A DNA stretch of 64,000 bases from Oceanivirga miroungae (lineage in GTDB: Bacteria > Fusobacteriota > Fusobacteriia > Fusobacteriales > Leptotrichiaceae). The notes beneath the pieces were generated by a model that worked only from the letters and a program-made list of their open reading frames with translations, did no database searches and was not told the DNA's origin. Position numbers and translations under genes: made by a program. Below, piece after piece: positions 45,283 through 54,199 of this stretch (positions are counted from its first letter, which is position 1; each line of letters opens with the position of its first letter). The DNA is taken from assembly GCF_902505095.1 (NCBI RefSeq), contig NZ_CABWIB010000001.1, forward strand, positions 434,001 through 498,000. Direction: 5' to 3'.

Positions 45283-45972
45283 TTGGAAAAAGTATACTAT
45301 ATGGCGAGCTTTAACTCAAATCATATAAATTCTATGTTAACAGCTTGGATTATAACACTATTTCTATTAGTTTTAGCAATAGTATTTAACAAAAGAAAAT
45401 ATGCTACATTCTTAGGATATTTTATACTGTTATCAAAAATAGCTGATATAGTAATAAGAGTATTTTTAGAAAAAATTAAGGTAGATGGAGTGTATTCGCA
45501 AGCAGTGGATGCACTACCATTTCACATGTGTAATATATTAATAATATTATCTGGTATTTATTTAATAACAAAGAATAAATATTTATACGGTATAATTGTA
45601 ACTTGGATTTTTGCTCCAATATTAGTTATGTTCATACCATCTAATTTTACATATATAACATGGTATTATCCAATAGTATTTTATCTAACACATACTATGA
45701 TAATAATGACAGCAATATACGGTTTTGTATATTTTAAACAAAGACTATCTTTTAAAATGTATTTAGTATCAGTTGTTGTATTGTTATTAGCATTTACAAA
45801 CGCATATTTTGTAAATAATAAGTTGAAAACAAACTTTTTCTTTACACATGATTATGTAATGCCGGTAATATCAAAATACTTATCATTAAAAGTATATAGA
45901 ATAGCATATATTATAGCAAATATAATAGGAGTAACAGCTACATATTCATTAGCAAGAAAATTAAGAAAATAA
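45283..45972 (+). CDS. TIGR02206/YwaF-type membrane protein
   Basis: 229 residues with six or seven hydrophobic segments and the family-like motif LPFHMCNILIILSGIYL around residues 77-93. TTG start at 45283 follows RBS AAGGGGGAA, one base after the ackA stop; an ATG at 45301 is a possible alternative. The function of the family is unknown. Last gene before the terminator 45971-45998. Confidence 0.85.
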   Translation: MEKVYYMASFNSNHINSMLTAWIITLFLLVLAIVFNKRKYATFLGYFILLSKIADIVIRVFLEKIKVDGVYSQAVDALPFHMCNILIILSGIYLITKNKYLYGIIVTWIFAPILVMFIPSNFTYITWYYPIVFYLTHTMIIMTAIYGFVYFKQRLSFKMYLVSVVVLLLAFTNAYFVNNKLKTNFFFTHDYVMPVISKYLSLKVYRIAYIIANIIGVTATYSLARKLRK

Positions 45973-45998
45973 CACAGCTACTTAGTTGTGTTTTTTTA
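45971..45998 (+). terminator. Terminator of the upp-ackA-ywaF run
   Basis: AACACAGCTA / TAGTTGTGTT (45971-45992, one G-U pair), then TTTTTT. It overlaps the last stop codon. Confidence 0.85.
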
Positions 45999-46098
45999 AT
46001 TCTAATACTAAAAAAGTGTTAAGGTCTATTTGATATAGCTTTAAGCTTTTGATATAACATAGTTTTAAAATAATAATGTAGTTGTGAAAAGGTAATTT

Positions 46099-46238
46099 AT
46101 GAATATTAATTTAGAATTAAAACAAATGAAATAAAAAAAGAAGTTATTGCTTTTGCTATCTATAAGGGATTCGATAAAACCTGATGTTAAAGTTAATATA
46201 GAAAATGTAGATGTTAAGAGGTACAATGCGACCTTATT
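46099..46238 (+). other. Decayed coding remnant of unknown origin
   Basis: Three short stretches in successive frames look like one broken gene: MNINLELK from ATG 46099, then EIKKEVIAFAIYKGFDK, then KPDVKVNIENVDVKRYNAT ending near 46230. No family is recognised. The stretch 45999-46098 just before it holds nothing I can name. The remnant ends where the AAA/nuclease relic on the other strand begins. Confidence 0.3.
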
Positions 46239-46840
46239 TCATTGCAGAAAATACTGAATTTTTAGTAAGTTCTGTAACTCCAGCTAATACTGCAAAATGT
46301 AAATTTCTATTCCCTTTTAATGCTCTACCAAAAATGTTCTATAAAATGAAATAACTTTATCAATATCTTCATGATTTAACATTTCTAAAACAAAGCTATC
46401 ATATTCATCTATTAAAACAATAGGTTCTATTTTGTAGGTATAATAGTATAAGTCTATGAAATATGACAATAGATCTTGAACTATATTAGCTGTTGGTTCA
46501 TCTTTTTAATATCTAATAATTCTTTTTTTGTAATATCATCTATATTAGAGTTTAATAAAAAACTACGAATTTCCCTCCTGAAAATCTTTACAACACTTCT
46601 TAGCATAGAATTAAAATCAGTAACACTAGGATTTTTAAAATCCAAATATATGATAGGTCTTGTGATTAGTACAACTTCTTTTTCTCTAATTCCATTCTTA
46701 TCTATTAACTCATCAATTATCATTGTTTTATCTATATAGAAAGTGTCATTATAAATCTTTTGTATATGCATACCAGTTTTAAAACTTATATCTATCACCC
46801 TAACTAATTCCTCTCTACCATATTTTAATATATTATACAA
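46238..46840 (-). pseudogene. Relic of a third AAA-ATPase-like/PD-(D/E)XK (DUF1703 type) gene
   Basis: Minus-strand remnant. From ATG 46840 it reads VIDISFKTGMHIQKIYNDTFYIDKTMIIDELID ... VVLITRP and then jumps to IIYLDFKNPSV, so the P-loop segment (RRFGKTL in the intact genes) has been deleted. After a stop near 46481, other frames continue with EPIVLIDEYDSFVLEML (Walker B), then, after a frameshift, GNRNLHFAVLAGVTELTKNSVFSA, ending near 46238. The whole C-terminal nuclease part is missing. It is more distant from copies A and B than they are from each other. Confidence 0.85.
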
Positions 46841-46977
46841 TAAAAATTTTTTTAGTCATATATATTTATTGTGTATACCTTTTATTGTATTTTGGTAAAA
46901 CAATAATTATTTTTCTTTATAAAAATTAAGTATATAATTTAAAAAAATGTTTGTTTAAATTTATTGCTATTTTTTTT

Positions 46978-47005
46978 TTGACAAATTTGTTAATCGATGT
47001 AAAAT
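46978..47005 (+). promoter_or_regulatory. Orphan promoter upstream of IS copy 1
   Basis: TTGACA (46978-46983), 16-bp spacer, TAAAAT (47000-47005). No gene follows before the IS left end at 47036. It may once have served the adhesin gene now at 48890. The surrounding 46841-47035 is otherwise featureless AT-rich DNA. Confidence 0.5.
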
Positions 47006-47035
47006 ATAAAGCAAGATAGAATTTTTTAATTAAGG

Positions 47036-48865
47036 GGTAATGGAAAGTAGTGAATGAAAAAATCATGAAAATTTACGAAAGAAAGCCCATTACAAAAAAA
47101 ATATTTACTTAAATCTAAATAGAGTAACAATTTAGAAAAAAGTAAATACTACAAAAAGACCAATTTTCAAATTGGGAATAGGACAATTAAAATAAAATAT
47201 TTAAGAACTTAATTTAAGTCTAATATGGTCAAAAACTAAAGCATATCTAGAAGGCATATTTAGATTACTGATATTAGTTTTAATATCTAAAAAATCTAGG
47301 CTATTTCTAAACTCACCGTTTTTACGACGCATATAGTTAAAGTAGAACATCCAAAGTTCAAAGGAATGTCTAGCACCACTGATATTGAAATATCCAGTTG
47401 TGATACGGTAAGATTCTTTGTAAACTCTATTAAGTCTTTCAATTTTTTGTTTAGCAATACGAGTTTTACTATCTTCACCATCATGTATTTCTAAACCTTT
47501 AACAGCTGTATGGCGAATGGTAATTCCTAACTCTTTTTGAATAAATTGAAGAGCCATAGGATAAGCAGTAAATTTATCAGACATAACAAAAAGTTCTTTT
47601 GGTTTTTCTTTGTATTTTTCAATAAGTTTAAGAAAAACAACAGCACAAGCATTAAAATCTCTTTTTTCATAGATATGGTAAGATACTATGTTTTCATATT
47701 TTAAATCATATAATATCCAAACATAATGCTTTTTACCTTTGATTTTGATATAAGTTTCATCGCCAACTATTTGATTAGAAATATTGTTTGTAGGCATTTG
47801 GTTAATAGAATAAATCAAAGAAGAAGCCATTTTACAGTAGGTATTAACTGTTGTATGTGTAATATCTATACCATATAAATCTTTAATAGCAGCTGCTGTA
47901 TCTCTATTAGAAAGTTAAAAGATTTTAGAATTAAAATTTCTAAATATAAAATTTCTTTTAGGTATATCAGTTTTACTAGAATCAATAAATTTAAAAACAT
48001 CATTTATTGAAGTTTTAATATCACGATAAATATACGAGATTTTATCTTGATTCTTTAATGAACCGTGAGTTTTAATGATTTCTTCTTTAGCTTTAATTCT
48101 AAAAGGGCATTTTTTGTTTTTACAACAATATACATCGAATGCAGACCTAGATACTCTAAAACTAAGAGTTTTATAGCAGTAAGGACACGCAAAAACTAGG
48201 TTTTGGTCATCTGATAAATCAGATATTTTAATCTTTTGAGATTCGCTAAAGATAAAAGTTTTAAGACATAACTTACATCTTTTTTGAGTTTTGGTATGTA
48301 AATAGTGCCATTCTTTAGTAGAAGAACAGTTAGGACATATTTGGTCAGGATTAGGGAAATTAGGCTTTAAATAAGCCTTAGAATGCTTAAATTTACCATT
48401 AGCAAGTATCTCTTTGTAATTAAGAGATGGAGTGCTAACAATAGGAGTTTTAATAGCTTCTTTATCAACTTTAAAGTATTCGTAAACAGGAGATCTAGAA
48501 GTTTCATCAGTAGGTTCAACATAAGTACCATTTAATTTTTTAATTTGATTAGATAATTTAATAGATGTTACTTTATCTTCTAGTTCTTTAATAAGATTTG
48601 TTTTATGCATAACAATATCTTTTAATGAATTAATTTGATTATTTAGATTTAAAATAATATTTGAATAAATAAGTTCTTGAATATTGTTAGTAAAATTTAC
48701 TCTAATTGACACGTGATATCACCCTTTCTTGGTTGTTTTTAGCGATTCAATTATACAGGAAAATGGGAGGTATAACAATTTTTTTTAAAAGTGGTATAAC
48801 CCAATGAAATCAATATATAAATTAAAATATATACATATAAAAAGTACTGTATACTTTACAGTACC
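47036..48865 (-). mobile_element. DDE-type insertion sequence, copy 1 (defective)
   Basis: 1830 bp. Imperfect terminal inverted repeats: GGTAATGGAAAGTAG at the left (47036-47050) and, on the other strand, GGTACTGTAAAGTAT at the right end (48865-48851), 12 of 15 matching. Each end also pairs with an inner inverted copy: CCATTAC (47087-47093) and GTACTGTA (48844-48851). The transposase gene is broken by two deletions relative to copy 2. No clear target duplication is seen. Confidence 0.85.
47201..48712 (-). pseudogene. Transposase pseudogene, IS copy 1
   Basis: Same protein as the intact 51231-52808 copy but with two internal deletions. One removes 36 bp of the N-terminal coiled coil in frame (TSIK joins LSNQ). 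The other removes 30 bp net after NFNSKIF and creates an in-frame TAA near 47916, after which the frame continues (LSNRDTAAA ...) into the DDE domain. Thus only the zinc-ribbon half, or a 209-residue DDE half starting at an internal Met, could be made. Both lesions also occur in copy 3. Confidence 0.9.
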
Positions 48866-48889
48866 TTTTAAAAAAAAGAGGTGGAAGTT

Positions 48890-50923
48890 ATGAAACAAAA
48901 AAATTTTTTATTTTATTTTATTGCTATTTTATTTGCAGTACAACAAATAGGATATAGCAAAAATTTAGAAAACAAGGCAACTGGAATAAGTGCTTTACTT
49001 ATTAATGGAGAGGATATAGAGAACACTGAAAAAGAATTTAAAAGTGAAGCTACAGGTGCTGGAAGTGTTGCAGTTGGTTCTTATAATAAAGCAACAGCAA
49101 AAAATGCTTCAGCACTAGGTTATTTTAATAAAGCAACAGCAAAAAGTTCAAGTGCTGTTGGTAGTGTCAATACAGTAGCAAAGAAATTCTCTACTGCAGT
49201 GGGTGCATTTAATATTGTTGAAGGAATAAAGAGTCAAACAGTTGGGTATCTTAATTATAGTAGTGGTTATGGTAGTATAGTTTATGGAAATCAAAATAAT
49301 AGAGAATTCAAAAAAAATTACGGAATTAATGGAGAAATTAAAACTGGTGATTTTAGTATGGCTTTTGGTATAGGTAATAATAATGCTGGTGAAGACTCTT
49401 TAACATTAGGTCATGGAAATTATGCTATGGGATTTAAATCTTTAGCAATAGGGTACAGCTCAATTTCTGAAGGTCAGGGTAGTACAGTAATAGGAGAAAG
49501 AGCATATATTTTGGAAGATACAAATGATGCAATAGCCTTTGGGAATTACTCAAAGACAGCTGTGAATGATGGCGTAGCAATTGGAAGTTATTCATTAGCA
49601 GAAACAGATAAGAATACATATGGATATAATCCTAAATTAGGAAGAGTAATGAATGATTCAGATTTATCCCAAAAAGGAGAATATGAAAAAAAATATAAAG
49701 CAGAGAAAAATGCAAAAAATGATAGTGATAAGGCAGCTATAGCTGCAGAGAAAAAATTATTAGAATATAAAACTGAAAAATGGACGACTAAAGAAGAAGG
49801 GGAAAAAATTATTGGTGAATATGTAAAGTTAAATAATGAGGCTTTAGAAAAAATAAAAATTTGGAAAAAAGATAGAAAAGAATTAAGTGATGTAAGCGGG
49901 CCTTGGAAATCTACAGCTGGTGCATTTTCAGTTGGTAATTCTGAACTTGGAATAATACGTCAAATTACAGGAGTTTCAGCAGGTACAAAACTTACTGATG
50001 CAGTTAATTTGGCTCAACTTAAAGCTTGGAGTCCAACTTTCTATAATAATGGTAGAGCAAGTAATGGGAATTTATCAGGTGATGAAATTACAGGACTTGA
50101 TGATTTTGGTAAACTTGGAATATATTTTGGTGAGGGGTTAAAAGCTGAAAATGTAGGAAAAGGCTTATTAATAAGTCTAGATGAGAATTCAGGTCGTATA
50201 AGTAAAAAAAATATTGATGATAGTGTAAAAAAACTTTCATCAGGGATAGCAAGTTCTTATGCTATTGCAACAATACCTCAAGTTACTTATGATAGGTTGT
50301 TTAGTATAGGGGCAGGAACAGGTTTATATAATGGAAAAGGTGCTTTTGCTATAGGGATATCAGGTCAAAATAGGGATAGAAACTTTGTATATAAGGCTAG
50401 TGTTTCAATTGGAGAAAAAGCTAATATTGGAATAGCTGCAGGTATTAATTTATCATTAGGTAAAATAAAAAAAGAAGAAACTAAAGTAGTTGAAGTAGTA
50501 AAAGAAAATCCAATTAATAATAAACTTATTGAAAGAATAGAAGCGCTAGAAAAAGAAGTTTTAAAACTTAAAGAAAAAGAAAGTATAAGTTATACAATAG
50601 ATAACTTTGTTTTAGATAGTGATAAAATAACAGGAGAACAAACTGTAAAGTTAAAAGAAATTGTAGAAGTAGTTAATAGTAAATTTACTAATAAGACAAT
50701 TGTAATAATAGGATATACAGATATTAGACATAATGAAGAGTATAATTTAGATTTGGGTATGAGAAGAGCAAGAGAAGCTAAAAAAGCCTTGATTGAATTA
50801 GGACTATCAAATGATGTTAATATTATACTAAAATCTTATGGATATAATGAAAGAGTTGAAGGAGACTATGGAAAACAAAGAAGAGTTGAAATTTTAATAA
50901 ATGATATTAATTCGTATAGATAA
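48890..50923 (+). CDS. Trimeric autotransporter adhesin (YadA type) with C-terminal OmpA-like domain
   Basis: 677 residues from ATG 48890 (RBS AAGAGGTGGAAG; an upstream GTG overlaps the RBS). Signal peptide 1-23. A YadA-like head of 14-16-residue repeats (GSVAVGSYNKATA, ASALGYFNKATA, SLAIGYSSISEG and others) spans about 55-240. A charged helical insert covers 255-335. The neck/HIM motif ITGVSAGTKLTDAVNLAQLK is at 359-378. A four-strand YadA anchor spans about 450-525. Unusually the chain does not stop there: a coiled coil (526-565) and an OmpA-like domain follow (566-672), with GYTDIRHNEEYNLDLGMRRA holding Asp611 and Arg625/626 of the peptidoglycan-binding pattern. The IS right end lies 24 bp upstream. 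Confidence 0.93.
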   Translation: MKQKNFLFYFIAILFAVQQIGYSKNLENKATGISALLINGEDIENTEKEFKSEATGAGSVAVGSYNKATAKNASALGYFNKATAKSSSAVGSVNTVAKKFSTAVGAFNIVEGIKSQTVGYLNYSSGYGSIVYGNQNNREFKKNYGINGEIKTGDFSMAFGIGNNNAGEDSLTLGHGNYAMGFKSLAIGYSSISEGQGSTVIGERAYILEDTNDAIAFGNYSKTAVNDGVAIGSYSLAETDKNTYGYNPKLGRVMNDSDLSQKGEYEKKYKAEKNAKNDSDKAAIAAEKKLLEYKTEKWTTKEEGEKIIGEYVKLNNEALEKIKIWKKDRKELSDVSGPWKSTAGAFSVGNSELGIIRQITGVSAGTKLTDAVNLAQLKAWSPTFYNNGRASNGNLSGDEITGLDDFGKLGIYFGEGLKAENVGKGLLISLDENSGRISKKNIDDSVKKLSSGIASSYAIATIPQVTYDRLFSIGAGTGLYNGKGAFAIGISGQNRDRNFVYKASVSIGEKANIGIAAGINLSLGKIKKEETKVVEVVKENPINNKLIERIEALEKEVLKLKEKESISYTIDNFVLDSDKITGEQTVKLKEIVEVVNSKFTNKTIVIIGYTDIRHNEEYNLDLGMRRAREAKKALIELGLSNDVNIILKSYGYNERVEGDYGKQRRVEILINDINSYR

Positions 50924-50938
50924 TTATTTGATAGAGAG

Positions 50939-50977
50939 AGTCTATAATTTTAAAAATAAAGATTATAGGCTTTTTTT
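50939..50977 (+). terminator. Terminator of the adhesin gene
   Basis: AGTCTATAAT (50939-50948) / ATTATAGGCT (50962-50971), one G-U pair, 13-nt loop, then T-run. Confidence 0.8.
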
Positions 50978-51065
50978 AGTTTTTTTTGTTAAAATAACTA
51001 AAAAAAAAATAAATTTTTTATTGATAAAATTCTTTTTCGGCATATAACATATTGAAAACTATTTT

Positions 51066-52964
51066 GGTAATGGAAAGTAGTGAATGAAAAAATTATGAAA
51101 ATTTACGAAAGAAAGCCCATTACAAAAAAAATATTTACTTAAATCTAAATAGATTAACAATTTAGAAAAAAGTAAATACTACAAAAAGACAAATTTTCAA
51201 ATTGGGAATAGTACAATTAAAATAAAATATTTAAGAACTTAATTTAAGTCTAATATGGTCAAAAACTAAAGCATATCTAGAAGGCATATTTAGATTACTG
51301 ATATTAGTTTTAATATCTAAAAAATCTAGGCTATTTCTAAACTCACCGTTTTTACGACGCATATAGTTAAAGTAGAACATCCAAAGTTCAAAGGAATGTC
51401 TAGCACCACTGATATTGAAATATCCAGTTGTGATACGGTAAGATTCTTTGTAAACTCTATTAAGTCTTTCAATTTTTTGTTTAGCAATACGAGTTTTACT
51501 ATCTTCACCATCATGTATTTCTAAACCTTTAACAGCTGTATGGCGAATGGTAATTCCTAACTCTTTTTGAATAAATTGAAGAGCCATAGGATAAGCAGTA
51601 AATTTATCAGACATAACAAAAAGTTCTTTTGGTTTTTCTTTGTATTTTTCAATAAGTTTAAGAAAAACAACAGCACAAGCATTAAAATCTCTTTTTTCAG
51701 AGATATGGTAAGATACTATGTTTTCATATTTTAAATCATATAATATCCAAACATAATGCTTTTTACCTTTGATTTTGATATAAGTTTCATCACCAACAAT
51801 TTGATTAGAAATATTGTTTGTAGGCATTTGGTTAATAGAATAAATCAAAGAAGAAGCCATTTTACAGTAGGTATTAACTGTTTTATGTGTAATATCTATA
51901 CCATATAAATCTTTCATAGCAGCTGCTGTATCTCTATTAGAAAGTTTTAGATTAACTTTAAAGTAAATTACTTTAGAAAAGATTTTAGAATTAAAATTTC
52001 TAAATATAAAATTTCTTTTAGGTATATCAGTTTTACTAGAATCAATAAATTTAAAAACATCATTTATTGAAGTTTTAATATCACGATAAATATACGAGAT
52101 TTTATCTTGATTCTTTAATGAACCGTGAGTTTTAATGATTTCTTCTTTAGCTTTAATTCTAAAAGGGCATTTTTTGTTTTTACAACAATATACATCGAAT
52201 GCAGACCTAGATACTCTAAAACTAAGAGTTTTATAGCAGTAAGGACACGCAAAAACTAGGTTTTGGTCATCTGATAAATCAGATATTTTAATCTTTTGAG
52301 ATTCGCTAAAGATAAAAGTTTTAAGACATAACTTACATCTTTTTTGAGTTTTGGTATGTAAATAGTGCCATTCTTTAGTAGAAGAACAGTTAGGACATAT
52401 TTGGTCAGGATTAGGGAAATTAGGCTTTAAATAAGCCTTAGAATGCTTAAATTTACCATTAGCAAGTATCTCTTTGTAATTAAGAGATGGAGTGCTAACA
52501 ATAGGAGTTTTAATAGCTTCTTTATCAACTTTAAAGTATTCGTAAACAGGAGATCTAGAAGTTTCATCAGTAGGTTCAACATAAGTACCATTTAGTTTTT
52601 TAATTTGATTAGATAATTCTTTATTTTTTCTTTTTTGATAATTTAAAGATTTTTTAATAGATGTTACTTTATCTTCTAGTTCTTTAATAAGATTTGTTTT
52701 ATGCATAACAATATCTTTTAATGAATTAATTTGATTATTTAGATTTAAAATAGAATTTGAATAAATAAGGTCTTGAATATTGTTAGTAAAATTTGCTATA
52801 ATTGACACGTGATATCACCCTTTCTTGGTTGTGTTTTGCGATTCAATTATACAGGAAAATGGGAGGTATCACAATTTTTTTTGAAAAAAAGTGATATAGC
52901 CCAATAAAATCAATATATAAATTAAAATATATAAATAAAAAAGGACTGTATAGTTTACAGTACC
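51066..52964 (-). mobile_element. DDE-type insertion sequence, copy 2 (complete)
   Basis: 1899 bp with left terminus GGTAATGGAAAG and right terminus ...TTTACAGTACC, imperfect inverted repeats of each other. It is the only copy with an uninterrupted transposase gene, so it is probably the source of enzyme for the others. Behind the transposase stop are two stem-loops in the minus direction (CCAATTT/AAATTGG plus T-rich sequence, and GTATTTACTT/AAGTAAATA). No convincing direct target repeat could be seen. Confidence 0.9.
51231..52808 (-). CDS. DDE transposase with zinc-ribbon N-terminus (IS6/IS240-like catalytic core)
   Basis: 525 residues, GTG start 52808 with RBS AAAGGGTGA. Order: N-terminal coiled coil (about 20-75); two zinc-binding segments (CPNCSSTKEWHYLHTKTQKRCKLC, and CPYC ... 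CCKNKKCPF); a helix-turn-helix-like stretch (LSNRDTAAAMKDLYGIDITHKTV); then the catalytic core with Asp in VGDETYIKIKGKKHYVWILYD, Asp in FVMSDKFTAYPMAL and Glu in AKQKIERLNRVYKESYRI. The core resembles IS6/IS240 transposases, but the length and zinc ribbons do not, so the IS family is left open. Confidence 0.88.
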   Translation of the reverse strand: MSIIANFTNNIQDLIYSNSILNLNNQINSLKDIVMHKTNLIKELEDKVTSIKKSLNYQKRKNKELSNQIKKLNGTYVEPTDETSRSPVYEYFKVDKEAIKTPIVSTPSLNYKEILANGKFKHSKAYLKPNFPNPDQICPNCSSTKEWHYLHTKTQKRCKLCLKTFIFSESQKIKISDLSDDQNLVFACPYCYKTLSFRVSRSAFDVYCCKNKKCPFRIKAKEEIIKTHGSLKNQDKISYIYRDIKTSINDVFKFIDSSKTDIPKRNFIFRNFNSKIFSKVIYFKVNLKLSNRDTAAAMKDLYGIDITHKTVNTYCKMASSLIYSINQMPTNNISNQIVGDETYIKIKGKKHYVWILYDLKYENIVSYHISEKRDFNACAVVFLKLIEKYKEKPKELFVMSDKFTAYPMALQFIQKELGITIRHTAVKGLEIHDGEDSKTRIAKQKIERLNRVYKESYRITTGYFNISGARHSFELWMFYFNYMRRKNGEFRNSLDFLDIKTNISNLNMPSRYALVFDHIRLKLSS

Positions 52965-52987
52965 CTATATAAAAAAGGAGACGAACA

Positions 52988-54190
52988 ATGGAATTTTTAA
53001 ATAAAAATTATATCTTATTATTACTAAGTCAGTTACTTAATACATTTTCAGGTTTATTTTTTAATGTTGTAATAATTATCTTAGTATATAATAAGACAAA
53101 TTCTGTAAGTAATTCAACGCTTGTTCTTATTATAACTACCATAGCTGCAATAATTAGTGGAATATTTAATAGTTTTTATATAGATGATATTTCGTACAAA
53201 AAAATAATGTTTTTTGCAAATTTAATTAATGGAATTTCATTACTCTTATTTATGTTATTTATAAAATATAACGGTATAAATTTAATGTATATATATTTAT
53301 TAACCTTTATTTTAAGTTTTGTTAATGGAGCATATAGTCCTAGTAGATTAGCAACAGTAGCACTTATAGTAAAAAAAGATTTATTAGTTAAAGCAAATGG
53401 TATTTTTGTTTCTATAATTCAAATAATGCAAACTACCGGTTGGATTATTGCCTTTCCAATAACAGATTTATTAGGAGTAGATTATTCCATATTATTTGTA
53501 TCTATTTGCTATATTCTATCATCTTTTTCTATTTTAGGGATGAATATGCAAAAGAGTAAAAATATAAATAAGAAAAATGTATTTAGTATAAAAAAAATAA
53601 CTGATGGAATAGAACCGTTTTTTGAACATAAACTTCTAAAATCAATTACTATTATGGATATTATAGAAAATTTTGCAAATGTAATATGGATGCCAACATT
53701 TTTATTAGCTTTTACAACAAAAATTTTAAATGCTAGTGAAAATTGGTGGGGTTATCAAGGGTCAGCATTTTTTTTAGGTTTAATATTAGGAGGAATATTA
53801 GTATCTAAATATTCTTATATAGTAGATAATTCTACAAGAAAATCTCTTATTTATTCATCATTTTTAGTATTTTGTATAACTTTAGTATATGTATTCAATA
53901 AAAATGTTTATTATGCTACTTTTTTATCTTTTTTAATAGGAATACCAGCTCAACTTAGAAATGTTTTACAAGAAAGCCTAATTCAAAAATCAACAGATAG
54001 TAAAGTAATAGCAAGAGTATTTTCTTTTAGAGACATTTTATTACAGGTGACTTACTTAATTTCTCTTTTTATAGCTAGTAGAATAGCAGATAAATATGGG
54101 ATTAAGAGTGTATTTATTTATGGAACAATAGTATATTTAATTACAACTTTGTTCGCAACTATATCGCCAAGTATAAGAAAATATAGGTAA
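52988..54190 (+). CDS. MFS transporter
   Basis: 400 residues with about 11-12 hydrophobic segments. Major-facilitator pattern: a first helix ILLLLSQLLNTFSGLFFNVVIIILVY, a mid-protein cytoplasmic loop around SKNINKKNVFSIKKI, and a second half beginning SITIMDIIENFANVIW. The arrangement recalls the MFS_3/enterobactin-exporter-like subfamily. Substrate unknown. RBS AAAGGAGACGA; the IS copy 2 right end is only 23 bp upstream, so its promoter must lie in the IS. It is 9 bp before a second MFS gene. Confidence 0.85.
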   Translation: MEFLNKNYILLLLSQLLNTFSGLFFNVVIIILVYNKTNSVSNSTLVLIITTIAAIISGIFNSFYIDDISYKKIMFFANLINGISLLLFMLFIKYNGINLMYIYLLTFILSFVNGAYSPSRLATVALIVKKDLLVKANGIFVSIIQIMQTTGWIIAFPITDLLGVDYSILFVSICYILSSFSILGMNMQKSKNINKKNVFSIKKITDGIEPFFEHKLLKSITIMDIIENFANVIWMPTFLLAFTTKILNASENWWGYQGSAFFLGLILGGILVSKYSYIVDNSTRKSLIYSSFLVFCITLVYVFNKNVYYATFLSFLIGIPAQLRNVLQESLIQKSTDSKVIARVFSFRDILLQVTYLISLFIASRIADKYGIKSVFIYGTIVYLITTLFATISPSIRKYR

Positions 54191-54199
54191 GGAGAAGAA

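Noticed and set aside
47296-47484. 62-codon out-of-frame minus-strand reading frame repeated in all three IS copies (also 51326-51514 and 55803-55991)
   Set aside because: It lies entirely within the transposase frame, has no RBS, and its conservation simply follows from the copies being duplicates.
47030-48875. Target-site duplications around the DDE IS copies
   Set aside because: Flanks of copies 1 and 2 were compared by eye over 10 bp; only AT-rich partial matches appear, so none is claimed.
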